6,744 bases of DNA, from positions 1 through 6,744 of the forward strand of contig JAJYJA010000130.1 in the NCBI GenBank assembly GCA_021789795.1, read 5' to 3'. The notes under the pieces are model-generated. The model searched no databases. It was not told the origin of the DNA and worked only from the letters and a program-made list of their open reading frames with translations. Of this stretch, positions 1-6,598 are shown in pieces. The translations under genes were made by a program, and so were the position numbers. The stretch's first letter is position 1. Each line of letters opens with the position of its first letter. The stretch is from Deltaproteobacteria bacterium (GTDB lineage Bacteria; Desulfobacterota; Desulfobulbia; Desulfobulbales; VMSU01).

Positions 1-19
1 CGAGGGAGGAGGGGGTTGA

Positions 20-766
20 ATGAACGGCGGGCAATTTGACAGCCAGGTGGCGGTGGTCACCGGCGCCACCAAGGGCATCGGCCGGGCGATCACCTTGGCC
101 CTGCTGGCCGGGGGGGCGACGGTGGTCGGGGTCTATGGCGGCGACCAGGCGGCGGCGGCGGGGTTGCGGCAGGAGTGCGCCGTCCACGGGGAGCGGCTGA
201 GCCTTTTTTGCTGCGACGTGGCCGACTACCAGGCGGTAGCCGGGCTCTACCAGGAGATCGAGGCCCGCTTCGAGACGATCGACATCCTGGTCGCCAGCGC
301 CGGCATCCGCCGGGACGCGGTGCTGGCCATGATGCCGGAGGCGGACTGGCGGCGGGTGATCGAGGTGAACTTGAACGGCTCCTTCCACATGGCCAAGTTC
401 GCGGTGATGCTGATGATGAAGCGGCGCTACGGCCGGATCATCTTCATCACCTCGCCCATGTCCTATCTCGGCTTTGCCGGTCAGGCCAATTACGCCGCCT
501 CCAAGGCCGGCCAGATCGGGATGATGCGCTCCCTGTCCAAGGAGGTGGCCCGGCGCAAGATCACCGTCAACTGCGTCTCCCCCGGCTTCATCGACACCGA
601 GTTGCTCGCCGGGCTCACCCCCGAGCGCCGGGCCGAATACCAGCGACTGGTACCGCTGGGCCGCTTCGGCACCCCGGAGGAGGTGGCCCAGGCGGTGCTC
701 TTTCTGGCGGGCCGGCAGGCGGCCTACATCACCGGCTCCACCCTGGAGATCAACGGTGGCATCTGA
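20..766 (+). CDS. fabG: FabG-like 3-oxoacyl-ACP reductase (SDR family)
   Basis: A 248-residue classical short-chain dehydrogenase/reductase, the usual FabG length. By family it reduces 3-oxoacyl-ACP to 3-hydroxyacyl-ACP with NADPH in the cytosol. Visible motifs are the Rossmann glycine motif TGATKGIG (14-21), CDV with Asp66, catalytic Asn117 in VNLNG, Ser145, and YAASK giving Tyr158 and Lys162; the Ser-Tyr spacing of 13 equals that of E. coli FabG. Near the C-terminus it reads RKITVNCVSPGFIDTE and ends TGSTLEINGGI, as FabG proteins do. One oddity: the usual NNAG motif is ASAG (92-95). The ATG at 20 follows a purine-rich GGAGGAGGGGG stretch; it also forms ATGA with a possible stop (21-23) of an upstream gene outside the window. 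The stop overlaps the FabZ-like gene, so the two are co-transcribed. The tail resembles FabG homologues of aryl-polyene clusters (from memory), so secondary lipid or polyene synthesis is as likely as core fatty acid synthesis. Confidence 0.9.
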   Translation: MNGGQFDSQVAVVTGATKGIGRAITLALLAGGATVVGVYGGDQAAAAGLRQECAVHGERLSLFCCDVADYQAVAGLYQEIEARFETIDILVASAGIRRDAVLAMMPEADWRRVIEVNLNGSFHMAKFAVMLMMKRRYGRIIFITSPMSYLGFAGQANYAASKAGQIGMMRSLSKEVARRKITVNCVSPGFIDTELLAGLTPERRAEYQRLVPLGRFGTPEEVAQAVLFLAGRQAAYITGSTLEINGGI

Positions 767-1193
767 GATCCACGACCTGATCCCCCACCGCCCGCCCTTC
801 CTGTGGGTGGATCGGATCGTCTCCCTGACCGCCGCCCGGATCGAGGCGGAAAAGCACCTGGCCCCGGAGTTGGACTTCTACCAGGGCCATTATCCCCAGC
901 ATCCCATCACCCCCGGCGTCATCCTCTGCGAGGCGGTGTTCCAGGCCGGGGCGCTTTTGATCGCCCATGTCCTGGCCGGCGAGGGTAGGCCGGCAGGCGG
1001 CGGGCTGCCGGTCTTGACCCGCATCCAGGCCGCCCGCTTCAAGCGCCCGGTGCCGCCGGGGTCTGACATCGCCATCGAGGCCAGCCTGGTCGAACGGCTG
1101 GGCCCGGCCTGGCTGCTCAAGGGCCGGGTGCGGGTTCAGGATCAGACCGTCCTGACGGTCGAATTCGCCTGCGCCGAGACCGCCGCCGGCTAG
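756..1193 (+). CDS. FabZ-like 3-hydroxyacyl-ACP dehydratase (hotdog fold)
   Basis: A 145-residue single hotdog-fold protein, close to E. coli FabZ in length. By family it dehydrates 3-hydroxyacyl-ACP to trans-2-enoyl-ACP, the step after FabG. Visible are IPHRPPFLWVDRI (9-21), matching the FabZ LPHRYPFLLVDR signature, and YQGHYPQHPITPGVILCEA (42-60). His45 and Glu59 there are 14 apart, the spacing of the FabZ catalytic pair. RIQAARFKRPVPPG (89-102) matches the FabZ substrate-tunnel strand, with Gln-Ala where FabZ has Asp-Glu. The start is GTG at 756, preceded by GGAG at 745-748 with a 7-nt spacer, and it overlaps the fabG end by 11 bases, so translational coupling is likely. The pair may belong to a dedicated acyl or polyene pathway rather than housekeeping synthesis, so I leave the gene symbol blank. 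It ends 24 bases before the convergent pepF stop. Confidence 0.87.
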   Translation: MASEIHDLIPHRPPFLWVDRIVSLTAARIEAEKHLAPELDFYQGHYPQHPITPGVILCEAVFQAGALLIAHVLAGEGRPAGGGLPVLTRIQAARFKRPVPPGSDIAIEASLVERLGPAWLLKGRVRVQDQTVLTVEFACAETAAG

Positions 1194-1217
1194 GGTCGGG
1201 AGTCGCCTTCCCCCCGG

Positions 1218-2996
1218 TCAGTCCGTCTCGATCTGAGCCAGCAGCGAGTCAATAACCGCCAATCCCCCCCGCCAGAATTCTGGGTCAGGCAACTTTACCC
1301 CAAAGGGCCGCACCAGCTCCTCGGGGCTCTCGCTGCCGCCGGCCCGCAGGAGATCAAGATATTTGGGCACAAAGGCCCGGCTGTCTTGGAGATAGAGGTT
1401 GTAGAGGGCGAGCACCAAGAGCTCGCCAAAGGCGTAGGAGTAAACGTAGCCCGGCGAGTGCAGGAAGTGGGGGATGTACGACCACCAGAGCCCGTAGCCC
1501 TCGCTTAGGCGGACGCTGTCCCCGAACATGGCCTGCTGGCTCTCCCGCCACAGCTCGGAGAGCAGTTCGGTGGAGAGCTCACCCTCGGCCCGGCGGCGGG
1601 TATGGGTCAGCTCCTCAAAGCGGTTCATGGCGATCTGCCGGAAGACGGTGGCGAAGATGGATTCGAGCTTCTGGGCGATGAAGGCGGTGCGCTCCGCCGG
1701 ATTGGTCAGCAGGCCGAGCTGGTGCTTGAACAGGATGAGTTCCGCGAACACCGAGGCGGTCTCGGCCAGCACCAGGGGGGTGTCGCTGTTTAGGTAACCC
1801 TTGGGCGCCGCCAGATACTGGTGCACCCCGTGCCCCAGCTCGTGGGCCACGGTGGAGAGGTCGCGGATATTGCCGGTGTAGTTCACCAGCACGTAAGGGT
1901 GAACGTCCGGGGTGCAGGGATGGGCAAAGGCCCCGCCGCTCTTGCCTTTGAGGATCGGGGCGTGGATCCAGCCCCGGCTGAAGAACAATTCCGCCACCGT
2001 TGCCATCTCTTCCGAGAACCCGGCAAAGGCGGCGAGCACCAGCCGCCGGCCCTCCTCCCAGCCCACCTGCCGGGTGGGCAGATGGGGCAGGGGGGCGTAG
2101 CGGTCGTAGTCGAACAGCTCATTAAGCCCCAGGAGCCGGCGTTTTAAGCGATAGTAGCGGCAGGGCAGGTCGTAGCGCCGGGTCACCTCGGTAACCAGGG
2201 TGGCCACCGTCTGATCCTCGACCTCGTTGGCCAGGTTCATGGCGCTCAGCCAGCCGGGGTAGCGACGCAGCCGGTCGTCGATCATCTTGTCGGCCAAGAG
2301 GGTGTTGGTGAGGTGGGTCAGGACGTGGATCTGGCTGGTCAGCCCGGCGCTCATCTCGTCCGCCGCCTTTTGCCGCAGCTCCCGATCCGCGTGGTAGAGA
2401 TCGGCCAGCACCTCCTCCTCGCCCCGCCCCGACTCTCCGAACTTCATCTGGCCCATGACCTTGTCGAACAGGAGGTTCCAGGCCCCCCGGCCCACCGGCG
2501 CGATTTCAAGCAGCAGCCTCTCCTCCGGGTGGCTCAGGAGGTGGGGGGCGTAGCGCCGGACGGACTTGAGATAGTGGCGGTAGCGATCAAGGCGGGGATC
2601 GGCGAGCAGCGGGGCCACGATTTCCTCGGCCAGGGCGCTCCACTCCAGCTCGAAGAAGATGGTCAGCTTGGCGAGCTGGCTCTCCTCCTCCCGCAGCCGT
2701 TGCAGAAAGGCGCCCGCCTTGCTGTCCTGGGTCTGGGTGGTGAAGTTCAGAAAGGCGAAGGTGCCGAGCCGGCCCCGGATCACCGCCAGCTCCTCCAGCC
2801 GGGAGACCAGGGCGAGCAGGCCTGCGGGGTCGAGGGCGCCAAGCTTGCCGCCAAATTGGCTCTGGATGGCCTGGGCCTCGGCGTGGCAGTGGCCCAGGTC
2901 GGCGTCGATCTGGGGATCGTCCCCCCCCTGGTAGAGGTCGGACAGCCGCCAGATGATCTCGGTGGTGCCCAGGGCCTGATTGAGTTCGTTGGTCAT
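1218..2996 (-). CDS. pepF: M3 family oligoendopeptidase (PepF type)
   Basis: A 592-residue zinc metallopeptidase of family M3 (oligoendopeptidase F/thimet type), a cytoplasmic enzyme that by family cleaves short peptides. The zinc motif HELGH is at 385-389, with the third ligand Glu412 in LAETAS; the 27-residue gap is close to that in thimet oligopeptidase. A C-terminal YIPHF...PGYVYSYAFGE segment (507-525) carries the His and Tyr residues that line the M3 active site. The N-terminus, with WRLSDLYQGGDDP, is typical of the family. I chose ATG 2996 because AAAGGAG (3003-3009) precedes it by 6 nt and homology begins there. The frame stays open to 3086, but that extension is unlike the family and would overlap the upstream nuclease gene. 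It lies 70 bases behind that gene on the same strand and converges with the FabZ-like gene. No signal peptide or truncation is seen, and G+C is high like fabG. Confidence 0.93.
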   Translation of the reverse strand: MTNELNQALGTTEIIWRLSDLYQGGDDPQIDADLGHCHAEAQAIQSQFGGKLGALDPAGLLALVSRLEELAVIRGRLGTFAFLNFTTQTQDSKAGAFLQRLREEESQLAKLTIFFELEWSALAEEIVAPLLADPRLDRYRHYLKSVRRYAPHLLSHPEERLLLEIAPVGRGAWNLLFDKVMGQMKFGESGRGEEEVLADLYHADRELRQKAADEMSAGLTSQIHVLTHLTNTLLADKMIDDRLRRYPGWLSAMNLANEVEDQTVATLVTEVTRRYDLPCRYYRLKRRLLGLNELFDYDRYAPLPHLPTRQVGWEEGRRLVLAAFAGFSEEMATVAELFFSRGWIHAPILKGKSGGAFAHPCTPDVHPYVLVNYTGNIRDLSTVAHELGHGVHQYLAAPKGYLNSDTPLVLAETASVFAELILFKHQLGLLTNPAERTAFIAQKLESIFATVFRQIAMNRFEELTHTRRRAEGELSTELLSELWRESQQAMFGDSVRLSEGYGLWWSYIPHFLHSPGYVYSYAFGELLVLALYNLYLQDSRAFVPKYLDLLRAGGSESPEELVRPFGVKLPDPEFWRGGLAVIDSLLAQIETD

Positions 2997-3066
2997 GGAT
3001 TGCTCCTTTGCTATTCGGGATAGCTCCTTTATTATGCTCTTCGGTAAAGGTAGGCGATGCGGCAGT
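2997..3066 (-). promoter_or_regulatory. pepF leader with duplicated Shine-Dalgarno and small hairpin
   Basis: The spacer between the nuclease stop and pepF. On the minus strand AAAGGAGC occurs twice, 21 bases apart (3030-3023 and 3009-3002). Only the second is followed by a start codon (2996). Between them GCTAT (3010-3014) and ATAGC (3020-3024) form a 5-bp inverted repeat with a 5-base loop. CATAAT (3036-3031) could be a -10 box, but I see no convincing -35. No terminator for the nuclease gene is evident, so pepF may be reached by readthrough as well as from a weak promoter here. Confidence 0.45.
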
Positions 3067-4812
3067 TCATAGGGATACAAGTGCAATCAGTTTGGCGACG
3101 AATTGGTGCACGTCCTCATGGATTTCGTCTGCAAGCATTCCGATTGCGATCTCTTCCCGGATCAGTTGCAGTGACGGTGATCCATTGCGAAGTTGGTGGA
3201 ACAACGAGTCGTTATTTTCGAACAGAAGCCTTTTGCCGTCCACCACGCTGAACACATTGGCGCTGACTGTCCTCCATGTCTTGCCAGCCGGCAAGGTGAG
3301 ATTCTGGCCAGCAAAGAAGTCGTCAATCATTTGGGATACCGGGTGGAGAAAAAGGTTGTCCTCGCCCCAGCCGGTCTTTCGCGATGCGGCTCTCTTCCAT
3401 GCCTCCGGCACGAGGAGATAGTTTTCGATGTTCTTGCGCTTCCATTCAAACAAGGTATCGTTGTCTGACTCCGGATGAAAGGCGTCCTCCGTGGTGTCGT
3501 AATCGAAGAGCATCAACCGTGACACTTGAGGGATGATCTGTTTGAGGGCTGCGAAATGTTCGTTCGCCCGATTCCGCATGTTCTTTTTGCCGCCGCCGCC
3601 CATGGCCTTGAAACACACCCGATCTATTGCCTGTTGAGTGCCGCATTGGTCCGCCCAGGCCCGCAGAATACGTTCATCGCTCTCCCCCTCCACATAGACG
3701 ATGTAGGGGAAGGCCAGCAATCGGGTGAGCTCTTCATTGGAGACCTCGGCCATGGCCCGCAGCACCTCGGGGGTTGATTGGATGCGGGTTGGGATATGGC
3801 CGAGCAGAGAGACAATCTGGCTGACATCGACACCACGAACAAACTCCTCGGCGTGAGTGGCGATCAGGAATTGGGTATTCCGCTCACTTGACTTTCGTTT
3901 GAAGTAGTCGAGGATTTCTCTCTGAAGATTGACATGCAGGTGGGCATCAGGTTCGTCGAGCAGGATGGTGGTCGGCTGATAGCCATACAGGAAGGCAAGC
4001 AGGGTCAAAGATTGATGGAACCCGCTCCCGCCGGAGATAATGTCATAGTCCTTGCCGTTTTGCCGGTACTCGACGGAGATATAGACATCTTTAAGCGGGT
4101 CGTATTTTGGCTCACGGATTTTGACAGCGAACCAGCGTTCAACAATCTGCGCCACCTCCTTCCAGTCGGGTGGCAGTATTTGACTCTTTACTGGTCGCCC
4201 ATCCTTGTCTGGACCGGGAACGGAACAGACCCTCAAAAGCAGATTCCGCAGCACGCTACCGGGTTGCCCCTTGCCTACCTGTTGGCGGATAGGAGAGCTA
4301 TCCAACCATTTCTCGGTCGGCTCAAGGCCTGAGAATGGCGGCACATAGGCAATTTTCGGCAAATCTCCCCGTTGTTCACATTCGCGGAATTTCGTCCACC
4401 CCTCGCTGGGGATGGCATAAATGGTCTGCGGCGAGTGATACCTCAAGTCAACGCCAAAGGAGTCGGTCTCCCCTGCTGCTCGCCGCCACTCCACCTGAAT
4501 GTTGATCAAGATGTACTCCTGCTTCTTGCGACCCTCGACCATTGGCCAATGCCGGTCGGTGCGATCCTTCCACAGCAAGTTGAATTCTGGCACCGGCAAG
4601 GCGGTAAAATTAGGCAGCACAACTTGAATGCCTTTTGAGCCGCTCCGCTTGGCCCGGTGAAACTCATCCACGCAGAACTGCCAGATGGCCAAGGCTTGGA
4701 GCACCGTGCTCTTGCCACTGTTGTTGCGACCGACCAGCAGGTCAAACTGCCCGAAATCGTAAGTCTGTTCACCCACGCTTTTGAAGTTGCGCAGGGTTAG
4801 CCGAGTAATCAT
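3067..4812 (-). CDS. OLD-type ATPase-TOPRIM nuclease (candidate phage defence)
   Basis: A 581-residue protein joining an ABC/SMC-like ATPase to a TOPRIM nuclease domain, the architecture of overcoming-lysogenization-defect (OLD) nucleases; P2 Old is of similar size. It begins MITRLTLRNFKSVGE, then Walker A GRNNSGKST (28-36), a signature-like ISGGSGFHQSL (259-269), Walker B TTILLDEPDAHLH (281-293, Asp286/Glu287) and the switch His320 in IATH. The C-terminal part has VEGESD (374-379), GGGGKKN (405-411), LFDYD (435-439) and KRKNIENYLL (458-467), fitting metal-binding TOPRIM acidic residues. Known OLD proteins cut DNA under ATP control and several block phages; the target here is unknown. A fused PARIS-like protein (AAA_15 plus DUF4435) is the main alternative. 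There is no UvrD-type helicase beside it, so it is not a Gabija pair. Start ATG 4812 has GGTGAG close upstream (4821-4816). Sampled G+C is about 50-60%, below fabG and pepF, suggesting transfer. The frame is intact. Confidence 0.85.
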   Translation of the reverse strand: MITRLTLRNFKSVGEQTYDFGQFDLLVGRNNSGKSTVLQALAIWQFCVDEFHRAKRSGSKGIQVVLPNFTALPVPEFNLLWKDRTDRHWPMVEGRKKQEYILINIQVEWRRAAGETDSFGVDLRYHSPQTIYAIPSEGWTKFRECEQRGDLPKIAYVPPFSGLEPTEKWLDSSPIRQQVGKGQPGSVLRNLLLRVCSVPGPDKDGRPVKSQILPPDWKEVAQIVERWFAVKIREPKYDPLKDVYISVEYRQNGKDYDIISGGSGFHQSLTLLAFLYGYQPTTILLDEPDAHLHVNLQREILDYFKRKSSERNTQFLIATHAEEFVRGVDVSQIVSLLGHIPTRIQSTPEVLRAMAEVSNEELTRLLAFPYIVYVEGESDERILRAWADQCGTQQAIDRVCFKAMGGGGKKNMRNRANEHFAALKQIIPQVSRLMLFDYDTTEDAFHPESDNDTLFEWKRKNIENYLLVPEAWKRAASRKTGWGEDNLFLHPVSQMIDDFFAGQNLTLPAGKTWRTVSANVFSVVDGKRLLFENNDSLFHQLRNGSPSLQLIREEIAIGMLADEIHEDVHQFVAKLIALVSL

Positions 4813-4848
4813 GAGCTCACCGTCATTATGGATAATTTGAGAGAATCA
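4813..4848 (-). promoter_or_regulatory. Short leader of the OLD-type gene
   Basis: Thirty-six bases separate the reconstructed methyltransferase stop (4851-4849) from the nuclease ATG. The stretch is AT-richer than its surroundings and contains GGTGAG (minus strand, 4821-4816) only 3 nt before the ATG, a modest ribosome site. A TAATG (4828-4824) lets the frameshifted methyltransferase frame stop where a five-codon ORF begins; that ORF ends in an ATGA overlap with the nuclease start, so translational coupling is possible. No convincing promoter is visible. Confidence 0.35.
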
Positions 4849-5002
4849 TCACGATACCTTGAACACCTTCATCACCTCGTCGCCCAGGTGGTTGATGACC
4901 TTGACCGCAATGCGGCCGGAGGTGGGTTTGGGGAAGGGGCGGGAGGTGTCGCTGTTTAAGGTGGCCCAGGCCTCTTCGTTGATCTCGGTCTTGAGGGTGG
5001 TC

Positions 5003-5010
5003 TTCATTCA
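5003..5010. repeat. 4-bp tandem duplication causing a frameshift
   Basis: TTCA is present twice in tandem (TGAATGAA on the coding minus strand). Deleting one unit joins ANDPYKAL directly to KTTLKTEINEEAWATLNSD in one frame and gives a family-typical C-terminus. A four-base addition therefore explains the break exactly; strand slippage is the simplest cause. Confidence 0.8.
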
Positions 5011-5473
5011 AGGCCTTGTAGGGGTCGTTGGCGCCGAGGAAATAGGCGTGGCGGACGAAGAAGCTCTCCTCGTTGTAGTCGGTGTCGATGAACCAGCAGG
5101 CGATGCCTTCCGCTCCGTCGCTTCTGACCTCGCCGGTGTTGGGGTGGAAGACGTCAACGCCGTTGACCTTGATCTGGACTTGGTTGTCTTCGGCGTCGAT
5201 GATGTCGATGTCCGGTTCGCCGAAGATGACGAAGAGGTTGCCCTTGCCGGTATTTTTGAGATCGTCGGCCATGTGCAGGTCGGCGTTCATCCGGGCCTTC
5301 AAGACCGGGATGCGGCCCAGTTTGTTGAACTCGGTGGAGTGGGCGTCGTAGTTGAAGGCGCAACTGATGAGGACATCGAAACCGGCGTCGCCTGCCTCGC
5401 GGGCGGCGGATACCAGGTCGGGGCGGGCCACGGTGCCGAACTCGGGGCCGATGAAGATGGCGGCGCGATTCTC

Positions 5474-5545
5474 AGTGGATAGTGATGAGTGCTGAGTGGT
5501 GAGTTGTCTTTTATTCTCGCCACTCGCCACTAACCACTCGCCACT
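5474..5545. repeat. Inverted arrays of heptanucleotide repeats inside the methyltransferase remnant
   Basis: Four heptads of form AGTGnnn (5474-5501: AGTGGAT, AGTGATG, AGTGCTG, AGTGGTG) face four reverse-complement heptads (5518-5545: CGCCACT, CGCCACT, AACCACT, CGCCACT). A 16-base middle segment separates them, including a T-rich loop. The arms would pair as an imperfect hairpin of about 30 bp. On the coding strand the region reads SSGEWLVASGENKRQLTTQ and onward, low-complexity sequence that interrupts LICAEGRFE / NRAAIFIGPEF. The excess of about 84 bases keeps the frame. It resembles short heptanucleotide tandem repeats known from cyanobacteria and other environmental bacteria. Confidence 0.8.
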
Positions 5546-5977
5546 GCTCTCAAAGCGGCCTTCGGCGCAGATCAGGTCGCCGGGCCAGGGGGTGAGGGCG
5601 GTGAAGGTGATTCTGTCCTCCTTGTGGGCCTGCTGAACACCGGCGGTTTTCAAGTTCTCCAGGATGATCTGGACAAAGTCCTTTTCCCGGCCGTAGCCAT
5701 CCTGTGGTTCCGCCAGGTTGTCGATCAGCTCGTCGTCCGCGCCCACGGTCAACACCCGGTGGGGGGAGAGGCTCTCGACGGTGAAGGGGCCGGCTACCCG
5801 CACCTTCTTTTTGTCCTCGTAGGGTTTGTCGTAGAGGTATTCGGACTCGGCCTTGGCAGCGATGGATGCGTCGATCTCCTTCTGGCGTCTGATGCGCTCC
5901 CGCCACCAGTCGGCGTGCAGCCTCTTTGCCTCTTCCGGCCAGGTGTCATCCGGGGCGCGGGGGATTTCCCATTCCTC

Positions 5978-6048
5978 GTAGGGTGGGCACCGCCCGCCAG
6001 CATTGTCGCGCTTGGATTGAAGGTTTTGGTGGGCGGTGCCCACCCTAC
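5978..6048. repeat. 71-bp dispersed-type palindrome (REP/MITE-like)
   Basis: A 22-base arm beginning GTAGGGTGGGCACC (5978-5999) is repeated in inverse at 6027-6048 with one mismatch (21 of 22), around a 27-base centre. On the minus strand it is open in the methyltransferase frame and encodes CRVGTAHQNLQSKRDN and then GGRCPPY. I recognise this peptide from spurious ORFs in many environmental bacterial genomes, which marks it as a common dispersed element. No transposase or clear target-site duplication is visible. It sits exactly between the comEA-like gene and the first methyltransferase-like residues. Confidence 0.85.
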
Positions 6049-6078
6049 ACAGGCTCTCGTTCATTGGATAACTAACCG

Positions 6079-6597
6079 TCAAAATCGGACATGCGGCAGG
6101 ATCATCGCCGCCTTCTTCTCGCCGATTCCCTTGACCTGGCGCAGGTCGTCCGGGTGGCGGAAGCCACCGCTCGCGGTCCGCTGCGAGATGATGGCGGCTG
6201 CGAGTTTGGGGCCGATGCCCGGGATGGTGGCCAGGGTGGCCAGGTCGGCCTGGTTGATGGCGATGGGCTGGAAGAAGAGGGGGGCGGCCGGGGCCGGGAG
6301 GTCGATCGCCTCGGGGTGGCCCTTGGTGCCCAGACGATAGGCGGGCGGCGGGTTGGCCCCAGCCTTGGCCGGTAGCCCTGGCCCCTCGGCGCCCCCGGCC
6401 TGCTCCAGGAGGTAGAGGCCGGACGTCTGGCCCGGCGGTCGGGAGAGCCACAGGAGCCGGGGCCGGGTCTCATCCCTGGCTGGCGTTTTGGCTGGCAGCG
6501 CTAGGGAGACCAGGCGGGGCAGGCAGATGATCAGCCCGATCACCACCAGCACCGTGGCCCGGTGGTCGGGCGTCCCGTTAACGTTCATTTCAAACAT
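6079..6597 (-). CDS. ComEA-like helix-hairpin-helix protein, membrane-anchored
   Basis: A 172-residue protein with one N-terminal membrane segment (about residues 15-34, TVLVVIGLIICLPRLVSLAL), a low-complexity Pro/Gly/Ala linker and a C-terminal pair of helix-hairpin-helix motifs. These are INQADLATLATIPGIGPKLAAAIISQR (114-140) and LRQVKGIGEKKAAMILPHV (152-170). This is the ComEA layout: a DNA-binding domain held outside the membrane, which in competent bacteria captures incoming DNA. SGLYLLEQAGGAE in the linker might be a vestige of the ComEA beta-grasp (SLBB) part; this is a guess. The frame opens at 6666, but residues before 6597 translate a palindromic repeat, so I prefer ATG 6597, with a G-rich AGGGGGG a few bases upstream; ATG 6588 is the alternative. 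No other competence gene is nearby, so its role is inferred from the domain only. The stop lies 14 bases before the methyltransferase fragment's first ATG. Confidence 0.8.
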   Translation of the reverse strand: MFEMNVNGTPDHRATVLVVIGLIICLPRLVSLALPAKTPARDETRPRLLWLSRPPGQTSGLYLLEQAGGAEGPGLPAKAGANPPPAYRLGTKGHPEAIDLPAPAAPLFFQPIAINQADLATLATIPGIGPKLAAAIISQRTASGGFRHPDDLRQVKGIGEKKAAMILPHVRF

Positions 6598-6598
6598 G

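Larger units (their letters stand above)
4849..6064 (-). pseudogene. C-terminal remnant of a large DNA methyltransferase, frameshifted
   Basis: The reading from about 5977 to 4849 matches, from memory, the C-terminal third of large site-specific adenine DNA methyltransferases (type III Mod-like). Familiar blocks are DKPYEDKKKVRVAGPFTVES, GVQQAHKEDRITFTALTPWP, IFIGPEFGTV, LKARMNADLHMADDLKNTGK and CWFIDTDYNEESFFVRHAYF. The S-adenosylmethionine-binding and DPPY catalytic parts are absent, so it cannot methylate DNA alone. At 5003-5010 a TTCA TTCA duplication shifts the frame; removing one copy restores KALKTTLKTEINEEAW and a natural end at TGA 4851-4849 (...MKVFKVS). Without correction the frame runs to 4826. 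An apparently in-frame repeat insertion lies at about 5466-5549, and a palindrome marks the 5' break. ATG 6064 is the first plausible start but has no ribosome site; the frame stays open to 6451 only as antisense-frame noise across the comEA-like gene. Whether any product is made is unknown. Confidence 0.85.

Noticed and set aside
1194..1217. Bidirectional terminator between the convergent FabZ-like gene and pepF
   Set aside because: The 24 bases show no convincing stem or T-run in either direction.
2313..3023. Long plus-strand open frame opposite pepF
   Set aside because: Biased composition, no domain or ribosome site, and fully antisense to a clear M3 peptidase.
2997..3086. A longer PepF starting at 3086
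   Set aside because: The 30 extra residues are unlike the family, the extension overlaps the end of the nuclease gene, and ATG 2996 has a well-placed AAAGGAG.
5003..5010. Phase-variable tetranucleotide tract
   Set aside because: There are only two TTCA copies, near the 3' end. Phase-variable mod genes carry long tracts near the 5' end, so a one-off slippage fits better.
4859..5482. Plus-strand open frame opposite the methyltransferase remnant
   Set aside because: Val/Gly/Asp-rich mirror of conserved coding sequence on the minus strand; no start signal or recognisable motif.
5474..5545. CRISPR array
   Set aside because: The repeat units are 7 bases in opposed orientation with no spacers of regular length and no cas genes.
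5971..5990. CPPY as a degenerate DPPY methylase motif
   Set aside because: The residues are encoded by the palindrome's arm, not by methyltransferase sequence.
6065..6451. N-terminal extension of the methyltransferase frame
   Set aside because: It is out-of-frame reading of the comEA-like gene, Pro/Gly/Arg-rich, without family motifs. It stays open only because of the high G+C.
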